Shown piece after piece: positions 41,773 through 50,012 of a DNA stretch of 57,370 bases (within the stretch, counting starts at the first letter, position 1; every line of letters starts with the position of its first letter). A program made the translations under genes and the position numbers. The notes under the pieces are model-generated. The model was not told the origin of the DNA, made no database searches, and saw only the letters and a program-made list of their open reading frames with translations. The DNA is from Paludibacteraceae bacterium (GTDB lineage Bacteria; Bacteroidota; Bacteroidia; Bacteroidales; Paludibacteraceae): contig JAFPZY010000006.1 of assembly GCA_017417025.1 (NCBI GenBank), positions 1 through 57,370 on the forward strand, given 5' to 3'.

Positions 41773-43808
41773 AAAGGATTTTTTCTCTTCTGACTGCGGC
41801 AATAGTTGTCGGCAGTCTGGCTGCGCAGACACTCAATGTGCAGGTCGGGAATGTCATCTACAGGTTCCCTGCTGCACAGGCGGGCGTAATGTCTTTCTCT
41901 GGCGGCACTACGCTGACGGTGATGAACAAGGTTTTTGCGCTGAGTGAAGTAAGCAATATGTATGTGGACGAAACGGCTGTTACCAATAGTGCTGTGAATA
42001 TTGTATATAACTCTTCCTCCGCTGCTGTTACAGTGGCCGGAAACATCGCACAGTACCTTACTGTCGCGCAATCGGGCGCGCACGTCTCCATCGTCCAGAG
42101 CAGCGACCTTGCCGAGGAAATAACCTATAGCCTCTCCGGCAGTTCAAGCGACGGCGGCTTCTACATGGAGGGGTCGTATAAGGCGACCGTCGAGTTGAAC
42201 GGCCTGACGCTGACTAATAGTTCGGCTGTTTATTCGGGCGCTGCCGTGCATATACAGAACGGCAAACGAATAAAAGTGAAGGTCGTCACCGGCACCACCA
42301 ACACCCTCGCCGACGCTTCATCCGGCTCGCAGAAAGGCTGCCTGTACATCAAAGGTCATGCCGAGTTCGCACAGAAGGGCACGCTTAACGTGTATGGCAA
42401 TGTCAAGCATGCTATTAAGGCGGGGGAATACATTTCCGTTAAAAACGCTACTATCAACGTCCTGTCTTCTGTCGGCGACGGCATCAACTGCGAGCAGTAT
42501 TTCCTCATGGAGAGCGGAACATTGACGCTCAACGGGGTAGGGGACGACGGTATCCAATGTGATATAGAGGACACCACTACCGGTTCCACGGGACAAACCA
42601 CAGACCATGAAGATGAGGACAGCGGAAATATCTACATCTCCGGCGGAACTCTGACGGTCACTGCCACAGCTACGGCCGCTAAAGGTGTCAAGGCGGAAGG
42701 TGACATCTTCATCACCGATGGCACCATCAATGTCACTACCTCCGGCTCGGGCGAATGGGACACGGATGACTTGGAGACCAAGGCGGCTGCGTGTATCAGT
42801 GGTGATGCCAATATCACCATCTCCGGCGGTACGCTCACACTCACATCCACAGGCTCAGGAGGCAAGGGCTTGAAGTGCGACAGCCTGCTGACAATCAGCG
42901 GCTCACCTGTTATTACCGTCACCACTTCCGGAGGACTTTACTACAACAACGGCTCAACGGAAAACACCAACTACACCGGCGATACGGATAAGATTGACAG
43001 CGATTACTATTCATCGCCAAAAGGCATCAAGGCCGGCACCAAAACCGAAACGAAATCAGGAAATAAAACAACTTACACTTATGCCGGCGGTGTCCTCATC
43101 AGTGGCGGCACTGTCGCAGTGACCACTTCCGGCCACAATGCAGAAGGCATTGAGAGCAAGAGCACGCTGGATATCACGGGCGGCGAAATTATCGTCAATT
43201 CCTACGACGATGCGCTAAACTCTGCTTCCACCCTCACCATCAGCGGCGGATATATCTACGCACGTGCTGCCAATAACGATGGTATCGATGCCAACGGCAA
43301 CTGCTATATCAAGGGCGGGCTTGTCTATGCCGTTGGTGCATCAGGTGCAGAAGTGGCAATCGATGCCAACACCGAGGACGGCTACAAACTCTATGTTCAG
43401 GGCGGCACTATTGTGGCTATCGGAGGTCTGGAAAACAATGCCTCCCTTAGTCAGAGTTGCTATACTGTCAAGTCTGGTGGCAGCGGACCGCAGTTTGCTC
43501 CGGCTGCAGGTCCCGGCGGCAATCAAGGAGGTCAAGGTGGCGACCAAGGAAGTTCTTGGACTGCCGACACTTGGTATGCACTTACCGCTGGTAGCACTAC
43601 ATTCGCCTTTAAGACACCGGGCAGCGGCGGAACTTCCATGGTCGTTTCTGCCGCCTCCACGCCAACTCTCACATCCGGTGTAACTGCCTCCGGCACAAGT
43701 ATCTTTGATGGTGTAGGTTATTATCCCGCCACTGTTTCCGGCGGCTCGTCCGTTACTCTCTCCGCCTATTCGGGAGGAAGCAGCGGTGGCGGCCCGGGCG
43801 GACATTGA
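41769..43808 (+). CDS. Carbohydrate-binding (Cthe_2159-type) beta-helix surface protein
   Basis: The 679-residue protein has a signal peptide (1-19), a short domain similar to that of the 133-residue neighbour ('LNVQVGNVIYRFPAAQAGVMSF'), then a long right-handed beta-helix with repeats such as 'ISGGTLTVTATATAAKGVKAEGDIFITDG' and 'DGINCEQYFLMESGTLTLNG', typical of Cthe_2159-like pectin-binding proteins. The C-terminal 150 residues are Gly/Ser-rich ('GGNQGGQGGDQG', ending 'GGSSGGGPGGH'). Acid-sugar polymer binding is known for the namesake; here it is inferred. A terminator follows. Confidence 0.82.
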   Translation: MKRIFSLLTAAIVVGSLAAQTLNVQVGNVIYRFPAAQAGVMSFSGGTTLTVMNKVFALSEVSNMYVDETAVTNSAVNIVYNSSSAAVTVAGNIAQYLTVAQSGAHVSIVQSSDLAEEITYSLSGSSSDGGFYMEGSYKATVELNGLTLTNSSAVYSGAAVHIQNGKRIKVKVVTGTTNTLADASSGSQKGCLYIKGHAEFAQKGTLNVYGNVKHAIKAGEYISVKNATINVLSSVGDGINCEQYFLMESGTLTLNGVGDDGIQCDIEDTTTGSTGQTTDHEDEDSGNIYISGGTLTVTATATAAKGVKAEGDIFITDGTINVTTSGSGEWDTDDLETKAAACISGDANITISGGTLTLTSTGSGGKGLKCDSLLTISGSPVITVTTSGGLYYNNGSTENTNYTGDTDKIDSDYYSSPKGIKAGTKTETKSGNKTTYTYAGGVLISGGTVAVTTSGHNAEGIESKSTLDITGGEIIVNSYDDALNSASTLTISGGYIYARAANNDGIDANGNCYIKGGLVYAVGASGAEVAIDANTEDGYKLYVQGGTIVAIGGLENNASLSQSCYTVKSGGSGPQFAPAAGPGGNQGGQGGDQGSSWTADTWYALTAGSTTFAFKTPGSGGTSMVVSAASTPTLTSGVTASGTSIFDGVGYYPATVSGGSSVTLSAYSGGSSGGGPGGH

Positions 43809-43830
43809 TTGTAATGTTGGTCTTTTTGCA

Positions 43831-43866
43831 AGAGCGGCTCGCATCCCTGTGAGCCGCTCTTTTTTC
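43831..43866 (+). terminator. Terminator of the surface-protein operon
   Basis: Perfect 10-bp stem AGAGCGGCTC/GAGCCGCTCT (43831-43840 with 43851-43860) followed by a T run. Its right arm merges into copy C of the 45-bp element. Confidence 0.85.
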
Positions 43867-43899
43867 GTCTGTTGCGCGGCTATGATATAGCCGCCCTTT
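43855..43899. repeat. 45-bp dispersed hairpin element, copy C
   Basis: It contains the intact GCGGCTATGATATAGCCGC hairpin (8-bp arms, GAT loop). It starts within the operon terminator. Confidence 0.85.
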
Positions 43900-43980
43900 G
43901 CGCCTCCTGCTTAACGCCGCCTCTTTCTCAGTCCTTTGCGCCGCCTGCTTGCGGAACAATGAAAAAAATCCGCCTCTTTA

Positions 43981-44012
43981 TTTGTGTATGTGGGATATTT
44001 TCCTTACCTTTG
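43981..44012 (+). promoter_or_regulatory. Promoter of the efflux pair
   Basis: TTTG (43981-43984), 20 bp, TACCTTTG (44005-44012). The leader to the ATG at 44164 is about 145 bases. Confidence 0.75.
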
Positions 44013-44019
44013 CAGCCGA

Positions 44020-44160
44020 TTTCCCGTAAGGGGCGGCGTGCGTCCGTGCAAGTGCTCTTGCTGATTCAGGGCACTTGGCAGAGGCTTGTCGCGAGGCCTT
44101 GGTAAAGGCAAGGGGTGACCCGAGAATATTCCACTTAGAGTATCAATCATAGGGTTACTT
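44020..44160 (+). promoter_or_regulatory. Structured leader before the HlyD-MFS genes
   Basis: The leader can fold into CAAGTGCTC/GGGCACTTG (44049-44057 with 44069-44077), GCCTT-GGTA-AAGGC (44096-44109) and GGG-GTGA-CCC with a GNRA loop (44112-44121). No known riboswitch class was recognised. It could regulate the efflux genes. Confidence 0.4.
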
Positions 44161-44163
44161 TTT

Positions 44164-45198
44164 ATGCAAAAATCCCAAGTCTTAACCTACATTTACAACA
44201 CAATCATCGTGTTGCTCCTCTTGGCAGGTGTCACCTATGTTGTCCTGCAGTTCACTCATTTCGGGCATATCGAGTACACTGACAATGCCCGCGTTTGTCA
44301 GTACATCGCTCCGCAGAACACGCGCGTGCAGGGTTTCATTAAGCAGATTCGCTTCGAGGCCTATCAGCACGTGCGCGAAGGCGACACGCTCGTCATCATC
44401 GAGGACTCCGAGTTCCGCCTGCGTCTGGCACAAGCGCGTTCCGACCTTGCCAGGGCGCGTCAGCAGAGCAAGCAGGCAGGCACTTCCATCCGTACTACAC
44501 ACACCAACATCAGTGCCATCGAAGCCTCAAAAGCCGAAGCCAAAGCCAACATGGACAACCTCCTCAAAGAGGACAAACGCTGCGAGCAGCTGCTCAAATC
44601 CGGCTCTGTCTCACAGCAGATAGCCGACCAGACGCACACCGCATATCTGGCGGCGCAGGCGCGCTACGAGCAGATCTGCCGCACCATCGACATGCAGCAT
44701 AGCGTGGCGGACGAGCAGGGCCATAACCTCTCGGCGGCTGAAGCGGCTGTCGAACTGGCGCAGGCGGCCGTCGAACTGGCGGAACTGAATCTGTCCTATT
44801 GCTACATCATCGCCTCCCACAGCGGCGTGGTGGGCAGCCGCGATATCAATATCGGCGAACTGGTCAACCCCGGGCAGACGCTCGTCAGCATCGTCGATGA
44901 GCAGCAGAAATGGGTGGAGGCCAACTACCGCGAGTCCCAGCTCCCCAACATCCGCGAAGGCTCCGAAGTCTCAATCCGCGTGGACGCTGTGCCTGACGTG
45001 CCCTACAAAGGCCGTGTGCAAAGCCTCTCGGACGCTACCGGCAGCGCCTTCTCGCTCATCCCAATTGACAATGCCACAGGCAATTTCGTCAAGGTGGAGC
45101 AGCGCCTGACCGTCCGCATATCGCTGGACGAAAACAGTGCCGCCGACTTGGAGAAACTCAAAGCAGGTTATAGCGTGGAGTGTGAGGTAAAATACTGA
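44164..45198 (+). CDS. HlyD/EmrA-type membrane fusion protein
   Basis: The 344-residue periplasmic adaptor has an N-terminal membrane helix (about residues 9-30), 'DNARVCQYIAPQNTRVQGFI' (first lipoyl half), a coiled coil (about 75-190, 'QARSDLARARQQSKQAG' and 'AVELAQAAVELAELNLSY'), the second half 'HSGVVGSRDINIGELVNPGQTLVSIVD' and 'WVEANYRESQLPNIREGSEVSIRVDA'. Such proteins bridge an inner-membrane MFS pump to the outer membrane. The MFS gene follows after 4 bases. No outer-membrane factor gene is adjacent. Confidence 0.9.
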   Translation: MQKSQVLTYIYNTIIVLLLLAGVTYVVLQFTHFGHIEYTDNARVCQYIAPQNTRVQGFIKQIRFEAYQHVREGDTLVIIEDSEFRLRLAQARSDLARARQQSKQAGTSIRTTHTNISAIEASKAEAKANMDNLLKEDKRCEQLLKSGSVSQQIADQTHTAYLAAQARYEQICRTIDMQHSVADEQGHNLSAAEAAVELAQAAVELAELNLSYCYIIASHSGVVGSRDINIGELVNPGQTLVSIVDEQQKWVEANYRESQLPNIREGSEVSIRVDAVPDVPYKGRVQSLSDATGSAFSLIPIDNATGNFVKVEQRLTVRISLDENSAADLEKLKAGYSVECEVKY

Positions 45199-45202
45199 TA
45201 TT

Positions 45203-46831
45203 ATGCAACTCCCTCCTTCACCTCCTGCGGCGGGAAAAATGCCGTTCTCTATGCCCATGTTCCGCGACTGGGTCCCCAAACCCCTGCAGCCCTGGATTTA
45301 TATCCTGCAGGTCCTCTGCATACAGTTCTCCGGCGGCGTGTATCTCGGCGCGCTTGAGGCCGTCCGCGGAACGACTGCCTTGCAGCTCGAAGACCTCCTC
45401 ATGCTCCTTTACGCGGGCCTTGCCGGCATGGCGGTGTGGTTCCCGATGTTGTTCCGGATGAAGTTCCGCTTCACCAACCAACAGCTGCTTATCGGCTCGG
45501 CCGTCGTCATCGCCGTCTGCAACCTCATCACGATGCGGACGACTAACATGGCGCTTCTCCTGCCTGTCTGCTTCCTGGCCGGCATTGCCAAGATACAGGG
45601 CACGTTTGAGAACATGTCCAATATCCAGCTCTGGATGACACCCGAGCGCGATTTCGGGGTGTTCTTCCCTATTCTGCATATCATCCTTCTTACCGCCATC
45701 ACAGGCAGTGCCTGGCTGGCGGCGGTTGTCGCTTTTCACCTTAGCTGGCAGATGATGCACGTGCTCACTGTCGGCACTATGGCTTTTGTCGTCCTGGTCC
45801 AGTTGCTGCTTTGCCGTCCCTGGTGCCCGATGCCGCAGCGGATGCCACTCAAGGGCATCGACATATCCACGGGGCTCCTCATTAGCCTGCTGATGCTCAT
45901 GATAAGCTATATCCTCGTCTATGGCGACCGCCTGATGTGGTTCTTCTCGCCCGTGCTCCGCTGGGTCCTGGCGCTCAGCCTTATCCTTCTTGCCTTTGTC
46001 ATGTACCGCCTCAAGACCGCGGAGCAGCCCTATATCTCCCTCGACATCTTCAAGTACAGGAACGTCCTTTCCATACTTCTTGTCACTGCCGTTGCCGAGC
46101 TGCTTCTTGGGGCAGAGCACACGCTCGAGGAGATTTATTGGACCGAAGTCCGCGGCCTGGAGGAGCACACCAAGACTGCGCTGTGCCTGTGGTCGCTGCC
46201 CGGTGTCTATGTCGGCGTGCTGGTTACTCTTTTCTGGCTCGGCCATAAGCGATGGAAGGTCTGGAAACTCTTTGCCGTCGGCTTCGGCTGCATCTTGGTC
46301 TATTCGATGTGGATGTATTTCTATTTAGATGTGAATGTGCCGATTGAGCAATACCGCCTCGGCTTGGCTTTCCGCGGCTGTGCCTATGCCATTCTTGCCG
46401 CCTCCCTCATGTGGTCGCTCCATGAGTCTGTCCACGACCTGCAGCATTTCTTCATGGCGCTCTTCATCTTCAATGTCATACACATGTACCTCGCCGGCGC
46501 GTCGGGCTACGGCCTCTACACCACGCTCTTCAAGCACTTCATGGCTGACAACATGTCCCGCTACGGCTCCTGTCTTACGCTCACCTCTCTGACCCCCGAT
46601 GCCCTTCCTGCCTTCAACTCCCGGCTCGCGACTCTGAGCGTAAGCGTCATGTCCGTCACCCTGAAGCAGATCTTCGGCTGGATTGTCTGGGTGTCCGCCT
46701 TTATGACTTCGGCTTTCCTCTTGCTCGACATACCGCGTGTCAGGACGGGCATAGAGAAAATCCCCTACTGGCCTGTTTACGGCATAAAAATGCTTGCACG
46801 GATGGGGCAGGGGCGCGGAAATATCAAATAA
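45203..46831 (+). CDS. MFS multidrug transporter, EmrB-like partner
   Basis: The 542-residue inner-membrane protein has 14 or so hydrophobic segments and pairs with the adaptor upstream. It shows few of the standard MFS motifs; it resembles the divergent Bacteroidota MFS proteins found with EmrA-like adaptors ('ALEAVRGTTALQLEDLLMLLY', 'SNIQLWMTPERDFGVFFPILH'). Substrate unknown; export of drugs, bile compounds or fatty acids is possible. The thioesterase gene downstream has its own promoter. Confidence 0.82.
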   Translation: MQLPPSPPAAGKMPFSMPMFRDWVPKPLQPWIYILQVLCIQFSGGVYLGALEAVRGTTALQLEDLLMLLYAGLAGMAVWFPMLFRMKFRFTNQQLLIGSAVVIAVCNLITMRTTNMALLLPVCFLAGIAKIQGTFENMSNIQLWMTPERDFGVFFPILHIILLTAITGSAWLAAVVAFHLSWQMMHVLTVGTMAFVVLVQLLLCRPWCPMPQRMPLKGIDISTGLLISLLMLMISYILVYGDRLMWFFSPVLRWVLALSLILLAFVMYRLKTAEQPYISLDIFKYRNVLSILLVTAVAELLLGAEHTLEEIYWTEVRGLEEHTKTALCLWSLPGVYVGVLVTLFWLGHKRWKVWKLFAVGFGCILVYSMWMYFYLDVNVPIEQYRLGLAFRGCAYAILAASLMWSLHESVHDLQHFFMALFIFNVIHMYLAGASGYGLYTTLFKHFMADNMSRYGSCLTLTSLTPDALPAFNSRLATLSVSVMSVTLKQIFGWIVWVSAFMTSAFLLLDIPRVRTGIEKIPYWPVYGIKMLARMGQGRGNIK

Positions 46832-46844
46832 AAACTCCTCTGCG

Positions 46845-46876
46845 CTTGCACATGTCCGAATTTCGTTGTATCTTTG
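46845..46876 (+). promoter_or_regulatory. Promoter of the thioesterase gene
   Basis: CTTG (46845-46848), 20 bp, TATCTTTG (46869-46876). Eight bases separate it from the ATG at 46885, so the mRNA is nearly leaderless. Confidence 0.7.
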
Positions 46877-46884
46877 CACTCGCT

Positions 46885-47688
46885 ATGGAAAATATCAGTA
46901 TTTACTCCCATCGTTATTCGCTTACGGCGGCGGATATTGACACACGCTATCGCATGACCCCCGCTGCCGTATTGCTTTATTATCAGGATAGTTGGGCGCG
47001 CTTCATGTCGTGCCTGCACTTGGCGGCGTTTGATGTGGTCAAGATTCAGCGTATATGGGTCATCACGGAGTTCAACGCCTGGTTCACTCCGCATGCTGTC
47101 CTCTGGTCCGACGACATCGAAGTGTCGGTCTGGAACAGCGAGGTAGGTTCCCTGCGCCTCTACTCCGAGTTCCGCATGCGCCGCTCCGACGGCGTTGAGG
47201 TGGCGCATGGCTACGGCTGTTGGACGCTCCTCGACACCGAGGCGCATCGCCTCGCGGCCCTCGAGCCTGTCGCGCCGCAGTTGCCCCTGTTGCCCGAAAC
47301 AACTTCCGACACCCACCGCAAGCTCCGCATTCCAGCCGACGGCAAACCGCTCCGGCAGGTCGAGCACCGCGTCAATCCTATCAACCTCGACTTCAACGGC
47401 CATGTCAATAACCGCACCTACCTCAGCATAGCCATGCAGTCGGCTGACGAGGCGTTTATGGACGCGCACTCTATTCGCCGGCTCGCTATACACTGGCTCA
47501 AAGAGACTTTCCTCGGCGACACGCTCCTGTGCCGCTCCTTCGTCCTGCCTGACGCAGAGGACGGACAGCTCTGCCGCTATCTCAACACCGTCACACGAGG
47601 CGACGGACAAGTCGCGGCGCAAGTCTATTCCGAGTGGGCTCACGGAGCAGAGAGCATCGATGTCGCCGCCCGAGCAAAAAGAGACTGA
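46885..47688 (+). CDS. Acyl-ACP thioesterase
   Basis: A 267-residue double hotdog protein that releases fatty acids from acyl carrier protein. The first hotdog has 'SHRYSLTAADIDTRYRMTPAAVLLYYQD' and 'WVITEFNAWF'; the second has 'VNPINLDFNGHVNNRTYLSIA', the catalytic Asn/His motif. The longer frame from 46846 covers the promoter, so ATG 46885 is chosen. The last codons form part of a 24-base direct repeat (47678-47701) that recurs just before the next gene. Confidence 0.88.
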   Translation: MENISIYSHRYSLTAADIDTRYRMTPAAVLLYYQDSWARFMSCLHLAAFDVVKIQRIWVITEFNAWFTPHAVLWSDDIEVSVWNSEVGSLRLYSEFRMRRSDGVEVAHGYGCWTLLDTEAHRLAALEPVAPQLPLLPETTSDTHRKLRIPADGKPLRQVEHRVNPINLDFNGHVNNRTYLSIAMQSADEAFMDAHSIRRLAIHWLKETFLGDTLLCRSFVLPDAEDGQLCRYLNTVTRGDGQVAAQVYSEWAHGAESIDVAARAKRD

Positions 47689-47785
47689 CCCCATACCCCC
47701 GCCCCCCCTCAAGAAACAGCATAATCTCCCCCTCAAGAGACAGCGTATCCCCACATCTCACAAAGAGTCTGACCCCATACCCCCG
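47678..47785. repeat. Direct repeat pair flanking the thioesterase-DUF1294 gap
   Basis: A 24-base segment containing CTGACCCCATACCCCCG occurs at 47678-47701 and 47762-47785 with one difference. Between them CCCTCAAGARACAGC also occurs twice. The first copy covers the thioesterase stop and the second ends two bases before the DUF1294 ATG. Confidence 0.85.
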
Positions 47786-47787
47786 TT

Positions 47788-48072
47788 ATGCCGCAACTTA
47801 ACTGGCTTCATATCCTCATAGCCTTCCTTGCCGCGCTTAATGTGCTGACTTTCTTCCTCTTCGGCATCGACAAGTACAAGGCGAAGCGCTCCCGTTGGCG
47901 CATCTCTGAGGCGACGCTTCTCCGGCTCTCTGTCCTGGGCGGGAGTATAGGTGCATGGCTTGGCATGAAGGTCTGGCACCACAAGACGCTCCATGCCAGG
48001 TTCAAGTACGGCCTTCCTCTTGTCCTTGCCGCGCAGATAGCCCTCCTTCTCCTCCTCCTTTACCTTACCTGA
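47788..48072 (+). CDS. DUF1294 membrane protein
   Basis: The 94-residue protein has two or three membrane helices and the DUF1294 signature 'FGIDKYKAKRSRWRISEATLLRLSVLGGSIGAWLGM' (seen as DKYKAKRSRWRI and GGSIGAWLGM), followed by 'HHKTLHARFKYGLP'. The function of the family is unknown. It is the last core gene before the accessory region. Confidence 0.88.
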   Translation: MPQLNWLHILIAFLAALNVLTFFLFGIDKYKAKRSRWRISEATLLRLSVLGGSIGAWLGMKVWHHKTLHARFKYGLPLVLAAQIALLLLLLYLT

Positions 48073-48215
48073 CGCACAATCCCCTCTCTGCCTTTCTGCC
48101 TTGACTCGATAAAGCCATGTTTTTTAGGTTTATGTCTGCGAGTGCTTTGTACTTGCAGAGTTTGTGGGTATTTGTTTTTTTTCAGTGGGCAGTAGTGATA
48201 AAAAATCACAATAAA

Positions 48216-48247
48216 TTTGCACACTCCATAAAAAAGCAGTACTTTTG
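48216..48247 (+). promoter_or_regulatory. Promoter of the truncated RhuM gene
   Basis: TTTG (48216-48219), 20 bp, TACTTTTG (48240-48247). Leader of about 85 bases. Confidence 0.7.
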
Positions 48248-48338
48248 TCCCCGCAAAGGCATTTCTGCCGTTGCCGCCGCCCACCGGCGTTAAACAGAAG
48301 GACACAGATGCAGACAATGTAACACACACAAATTGCCG

Positions 48339-48770
48339 ATGAAGGACGAGATAGTTCTATATCAACCGGATGCGACGGTGAAACTTGAGGTGCGCCTGCA
48401 GGACGACACCGTATGGCTCAACCAACAGCAAATGGGGGAGTTGTTTGGTGTTAACAGGCAGGCTATTACGAAGCATTTAAGAAACATCTACGAGACCCAC
48501 GAGTTGGAAGAGCCGGCAACTTGTTCCATTTTGGAACTACTTCAAGTCGAAGGCAAACGCCGGGTACGCCGTGAGGTGGCGTTCTATAATCTTGATGCCA
48601 TTATTTCTGTCGGTTTCCGCGTGAACACTCATCGCGGCATCCAGTTCCGCCGTTGGGCGCCCTTTGCCACAAAAAAGCGACCGTGTATGCGGTCGCTTTC
48701 TGTTTGCCGTGTATGCGGGGCGTTTAGTCGTCCCAGACAACGGTTTGTGTCGAGTCGTCGTAGTTTCTGA
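48339..48770 (+). pseudogene. RhuM family protein, truncated at the phage-like block
   Basis: From ATG 48339 the product matches the RhuM N-terminus: 'VRLQDDTVWLNQQQMGELFGVNRQAITKHLRNIYE', read as the motifs VWLNQQQM and FGVNRQAITKHL, then 'REVAFYNLDAIISVGFRVN' and 'RGIQFRRWA'. After codon 107 (48659) the match stops; the frame runs on through a terminator and the antisense of the next gene to 48770. Full RhuM proteins have about 330 residues, so two thirds are missing. RhuM genes often lie in islands. Confidence 0.85.
48674..48699 (-). terminator. Terminator of the leftward phage-like unit
   Basis: Perfect 10-bp stem AAAGCGACCG/CGGTCGCTTT around TGTATG; the A run on the plus strand's left side gives the U tract for leftward transcripts. 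It lies only 15 bases from the RhuM break point. Confidence 0.8.
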
Positions 48771-49068
48771 AGGCTCGTGCGGCGAGGTAGCCGCGAAGCG
48801 TGGTGTACTTTTCCTGCGCTTTGAATTTGGCGATGTCGCCGGACATCTTTGTGGGGTCTTGCAGGCGCGTTGCGGCGGCCTGTACGCAGACTTTGAACTT
48901 GTTGCGCTGTGCCAGCTCGTCTGCGGAGGGGGCGGTTGAGCGTCCTTCGCGGAGCTGTGTGTAGCAGCGGCCGGAAGCTTTGCGCTTGCAGAAGATGGTT
49001 TTACCGTGCTTCTTGGAGATTTTGCCGTGCAGGCACTGCACGACATCGATGTAATGGGTAAGTGCCAT
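48724..49068 (-). CDS. Phage-like basic protein, unknown
   Basis: A 114-residue basic protein with 'HGKISKKHGKTIFCKRKASGRCY', then 'ADELAQRNKFKVCVQAAATRLQDP' and a C-terminal helical part ending 'DDSTQTVVWDD'. The 'GK....KTI..KRK....P...E..QR.KF' layout recalls small proteins common in Bacteroidota phages and mobile elements, but no function is assigned. Last gene of the leftward unit, 6 bases after the lysozyme-like gene. Confidence 0.65.
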   Translation of the reverse strand: MALTHYIDVVQCLHGKISKKHGKTIFCKRKASGRCYTQLREGRSTAPSADELAQRNKFKVCVQAAATRLQDPTKMSGDIAKFKAQEKYTTLRGYLAARAFRNYDDSTQTVVWDD

Positions 49069-49074
49069 AGTGTG

Positions 49075-49557
49075 TTAAGGTTTTAGGTTAGTGAAAAGTT
49101 GTTTGTACATGCGGACTTGCGGTCCGCTTTCGATGAGCGCCATTGCGTACAGTATTTGCGGCAGTTCGGAGCGTCGCAGTGTTTCGTTGCCGCCTTTGCC
49201 GGTGAGCCTGATGAGCGTGGCGATGTAGTTGGCGGTGTTGTTTTCCGACGGCGGTGCGAAGCGTGCGACGATGGAATTGATGGTGTGCAGCCCGTGGCGG
49301 TCGTAGTAGTTAAGGATGAGTTTCCAGGCCGCTCTCACTCCGTGCTGCATGGTGCGGAACTGCTCGAAGGAGCCGTCGGTGTTGGGTGTCACTTTGCCGA
49401 GCCACTTGTTGTCGGGGCTGATGCGGATGTTGAGGGGGTTATTGTTCCTTATCCCGCGTGTCGGCGTTGGGGGTGTTGCCGTGGCCGGATGCTTTTCCGA
49501 AGATGGCTGCAAGCACCCGGAAGACGAGTGCGATAATGGAGAAAGTTCTGCGTGCAT
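49075..49557 (-). CDS. Lysozyme/P5-like phage protein
   Basis: The core from residue about 34 reads 'TRGIRNNNPLNIRISPDNKW', 'FEQFRTMQHGVRAAWKLILNYYDRHGLHTINSIVARFAPPSENNT' (motifs FRTMQHGVRA and RFAPPSENNT) and 'YIATLIRLTGK', the pattern of phage structural protein P5/lysozyme-like proteins. The first 33 residues are low complexity and overlap, in another frame, a 41-residue membrane ORF, so the true start is uncertain: no other ATG lies near the core. Translation may restart from the overlapping ORF. Confidence 0.75.
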   Translation of the reverse strand: MHAELSPLSHSSSGCLQPSSEKHPATATPPTPTRGIRNNNPLNIRISPDNKWLGKVTPNTDGSFEQFRTMQHGVRAAWKLILNYYDRHGLHTINSIVARFAPPSENNTANYIATLIRLTGKGGNETLRRSELPQILYAMALIESGPQVRMYKQLFTNLKP

Positions 49558-49564
49558 TTTTCAT
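49439..49564 (-). CDS. Tiny membrane protein (smalltalk-like)
   Basis: A 41-residue ORF with one hydrophobic helix 'FSIIALVFRVLAAIFG'. Its ATG overlaps the stop of the holin-like gene (ATGA), and its stop lies inside the lysozyme-like frame. Similar tiny membrane proteins often sit beside lysis enzymes in Bacteroidota elements. Too short for family proof. Confidence 0.5.
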   Translation of the reverse strand: MKNARRTFSIIALVFRVLAAIFGKASGHGNTPNADTRDKEQ

Positions 49565-49749
49565 GGTTTTGTGTTTTTGTGTTTGTATCTGTAGTCGATG
49601 CCGATGACGGCACCGGCGAAGGTGAGCGTCTCCCCGTATGCGACGAGGACGGAGGGGTCTATTATGCCTTTCGGGGGCATGCAGAGCGCGGTGATGACGA
49701 GCGCTATGCCGGCAAGCGTGACAACGAAGGCGAGGAGGAACTGTTTCAT
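49561..49749 (-). CDS. Holin-like small membrane protein
   Basis: A 62-residue protein with two membrane helices: 'FLLAFVVTLAGIALVITALCM' and 'VAYGETLTFAGAVIGIDY', joined by 'PPKGIIDPSVL', a turn common in small Bacteroidota phage membrane proteins. It is placed just upstream of the lysozyme-like gene, fitting a holin. Start at ATG 49749. Confidence 0.6.
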   Translation of the reverse strand: MKQFLLAFVVTLAGIALVITALCMPPKGIIDPSVLVAYGETLTFAGAVIGIDYRYKHKNTKP

Positions 49750-49846
49750 GGCGGTGTAGGGCGGGGCGGGTGCGCAAATCAGGAAATCCGCTGCAAAGAT
49801 ACAACGGACAGTAACGGAAGTCAAATAAAATTTTGCAAGTGCGTGA

Positions 49847-49951
49847 TTACAAGCCGAATATATATTTTACGGCCTTTGCAGCCAGATAGACGGCCGCGTA
49901 TATGGAGCCGAGCAGGAGTGCATATGGGAGTTCGCGCCAGAAGTTCCTCAT
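49847..49951 (-). CDS. Tiny membrane protein
   Basis: A 34-residue ORF, 'MRNFWRELPYALLLGSIYAA' followed by a basic helix and 'KYIFGL'. One membrane span is likely. It starts 6 bases after the alternative end (49958) of the upstream gene, as expected for a compact unit. Confidence 0.4.
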   Translation of the reverse strand: MRNFWRELPYALLLGSIYAAVYLAAKAVKYIFGL

Positions 49952-50012
49952 AGCGTTTCAGGCGTATACGACGCGCTCCATTTCGCGGATTGCGTGCTGG
50001 ACGAAGTTTTTG

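Noticed and set aside
44020-44160. Assignment of the efflux leader to a known riboswitch
   Set aside because: I could not match it to guanidine, manganese, preQ1, SAM, cobalamin or cyclic-di-GMP consensus motifs from memory.
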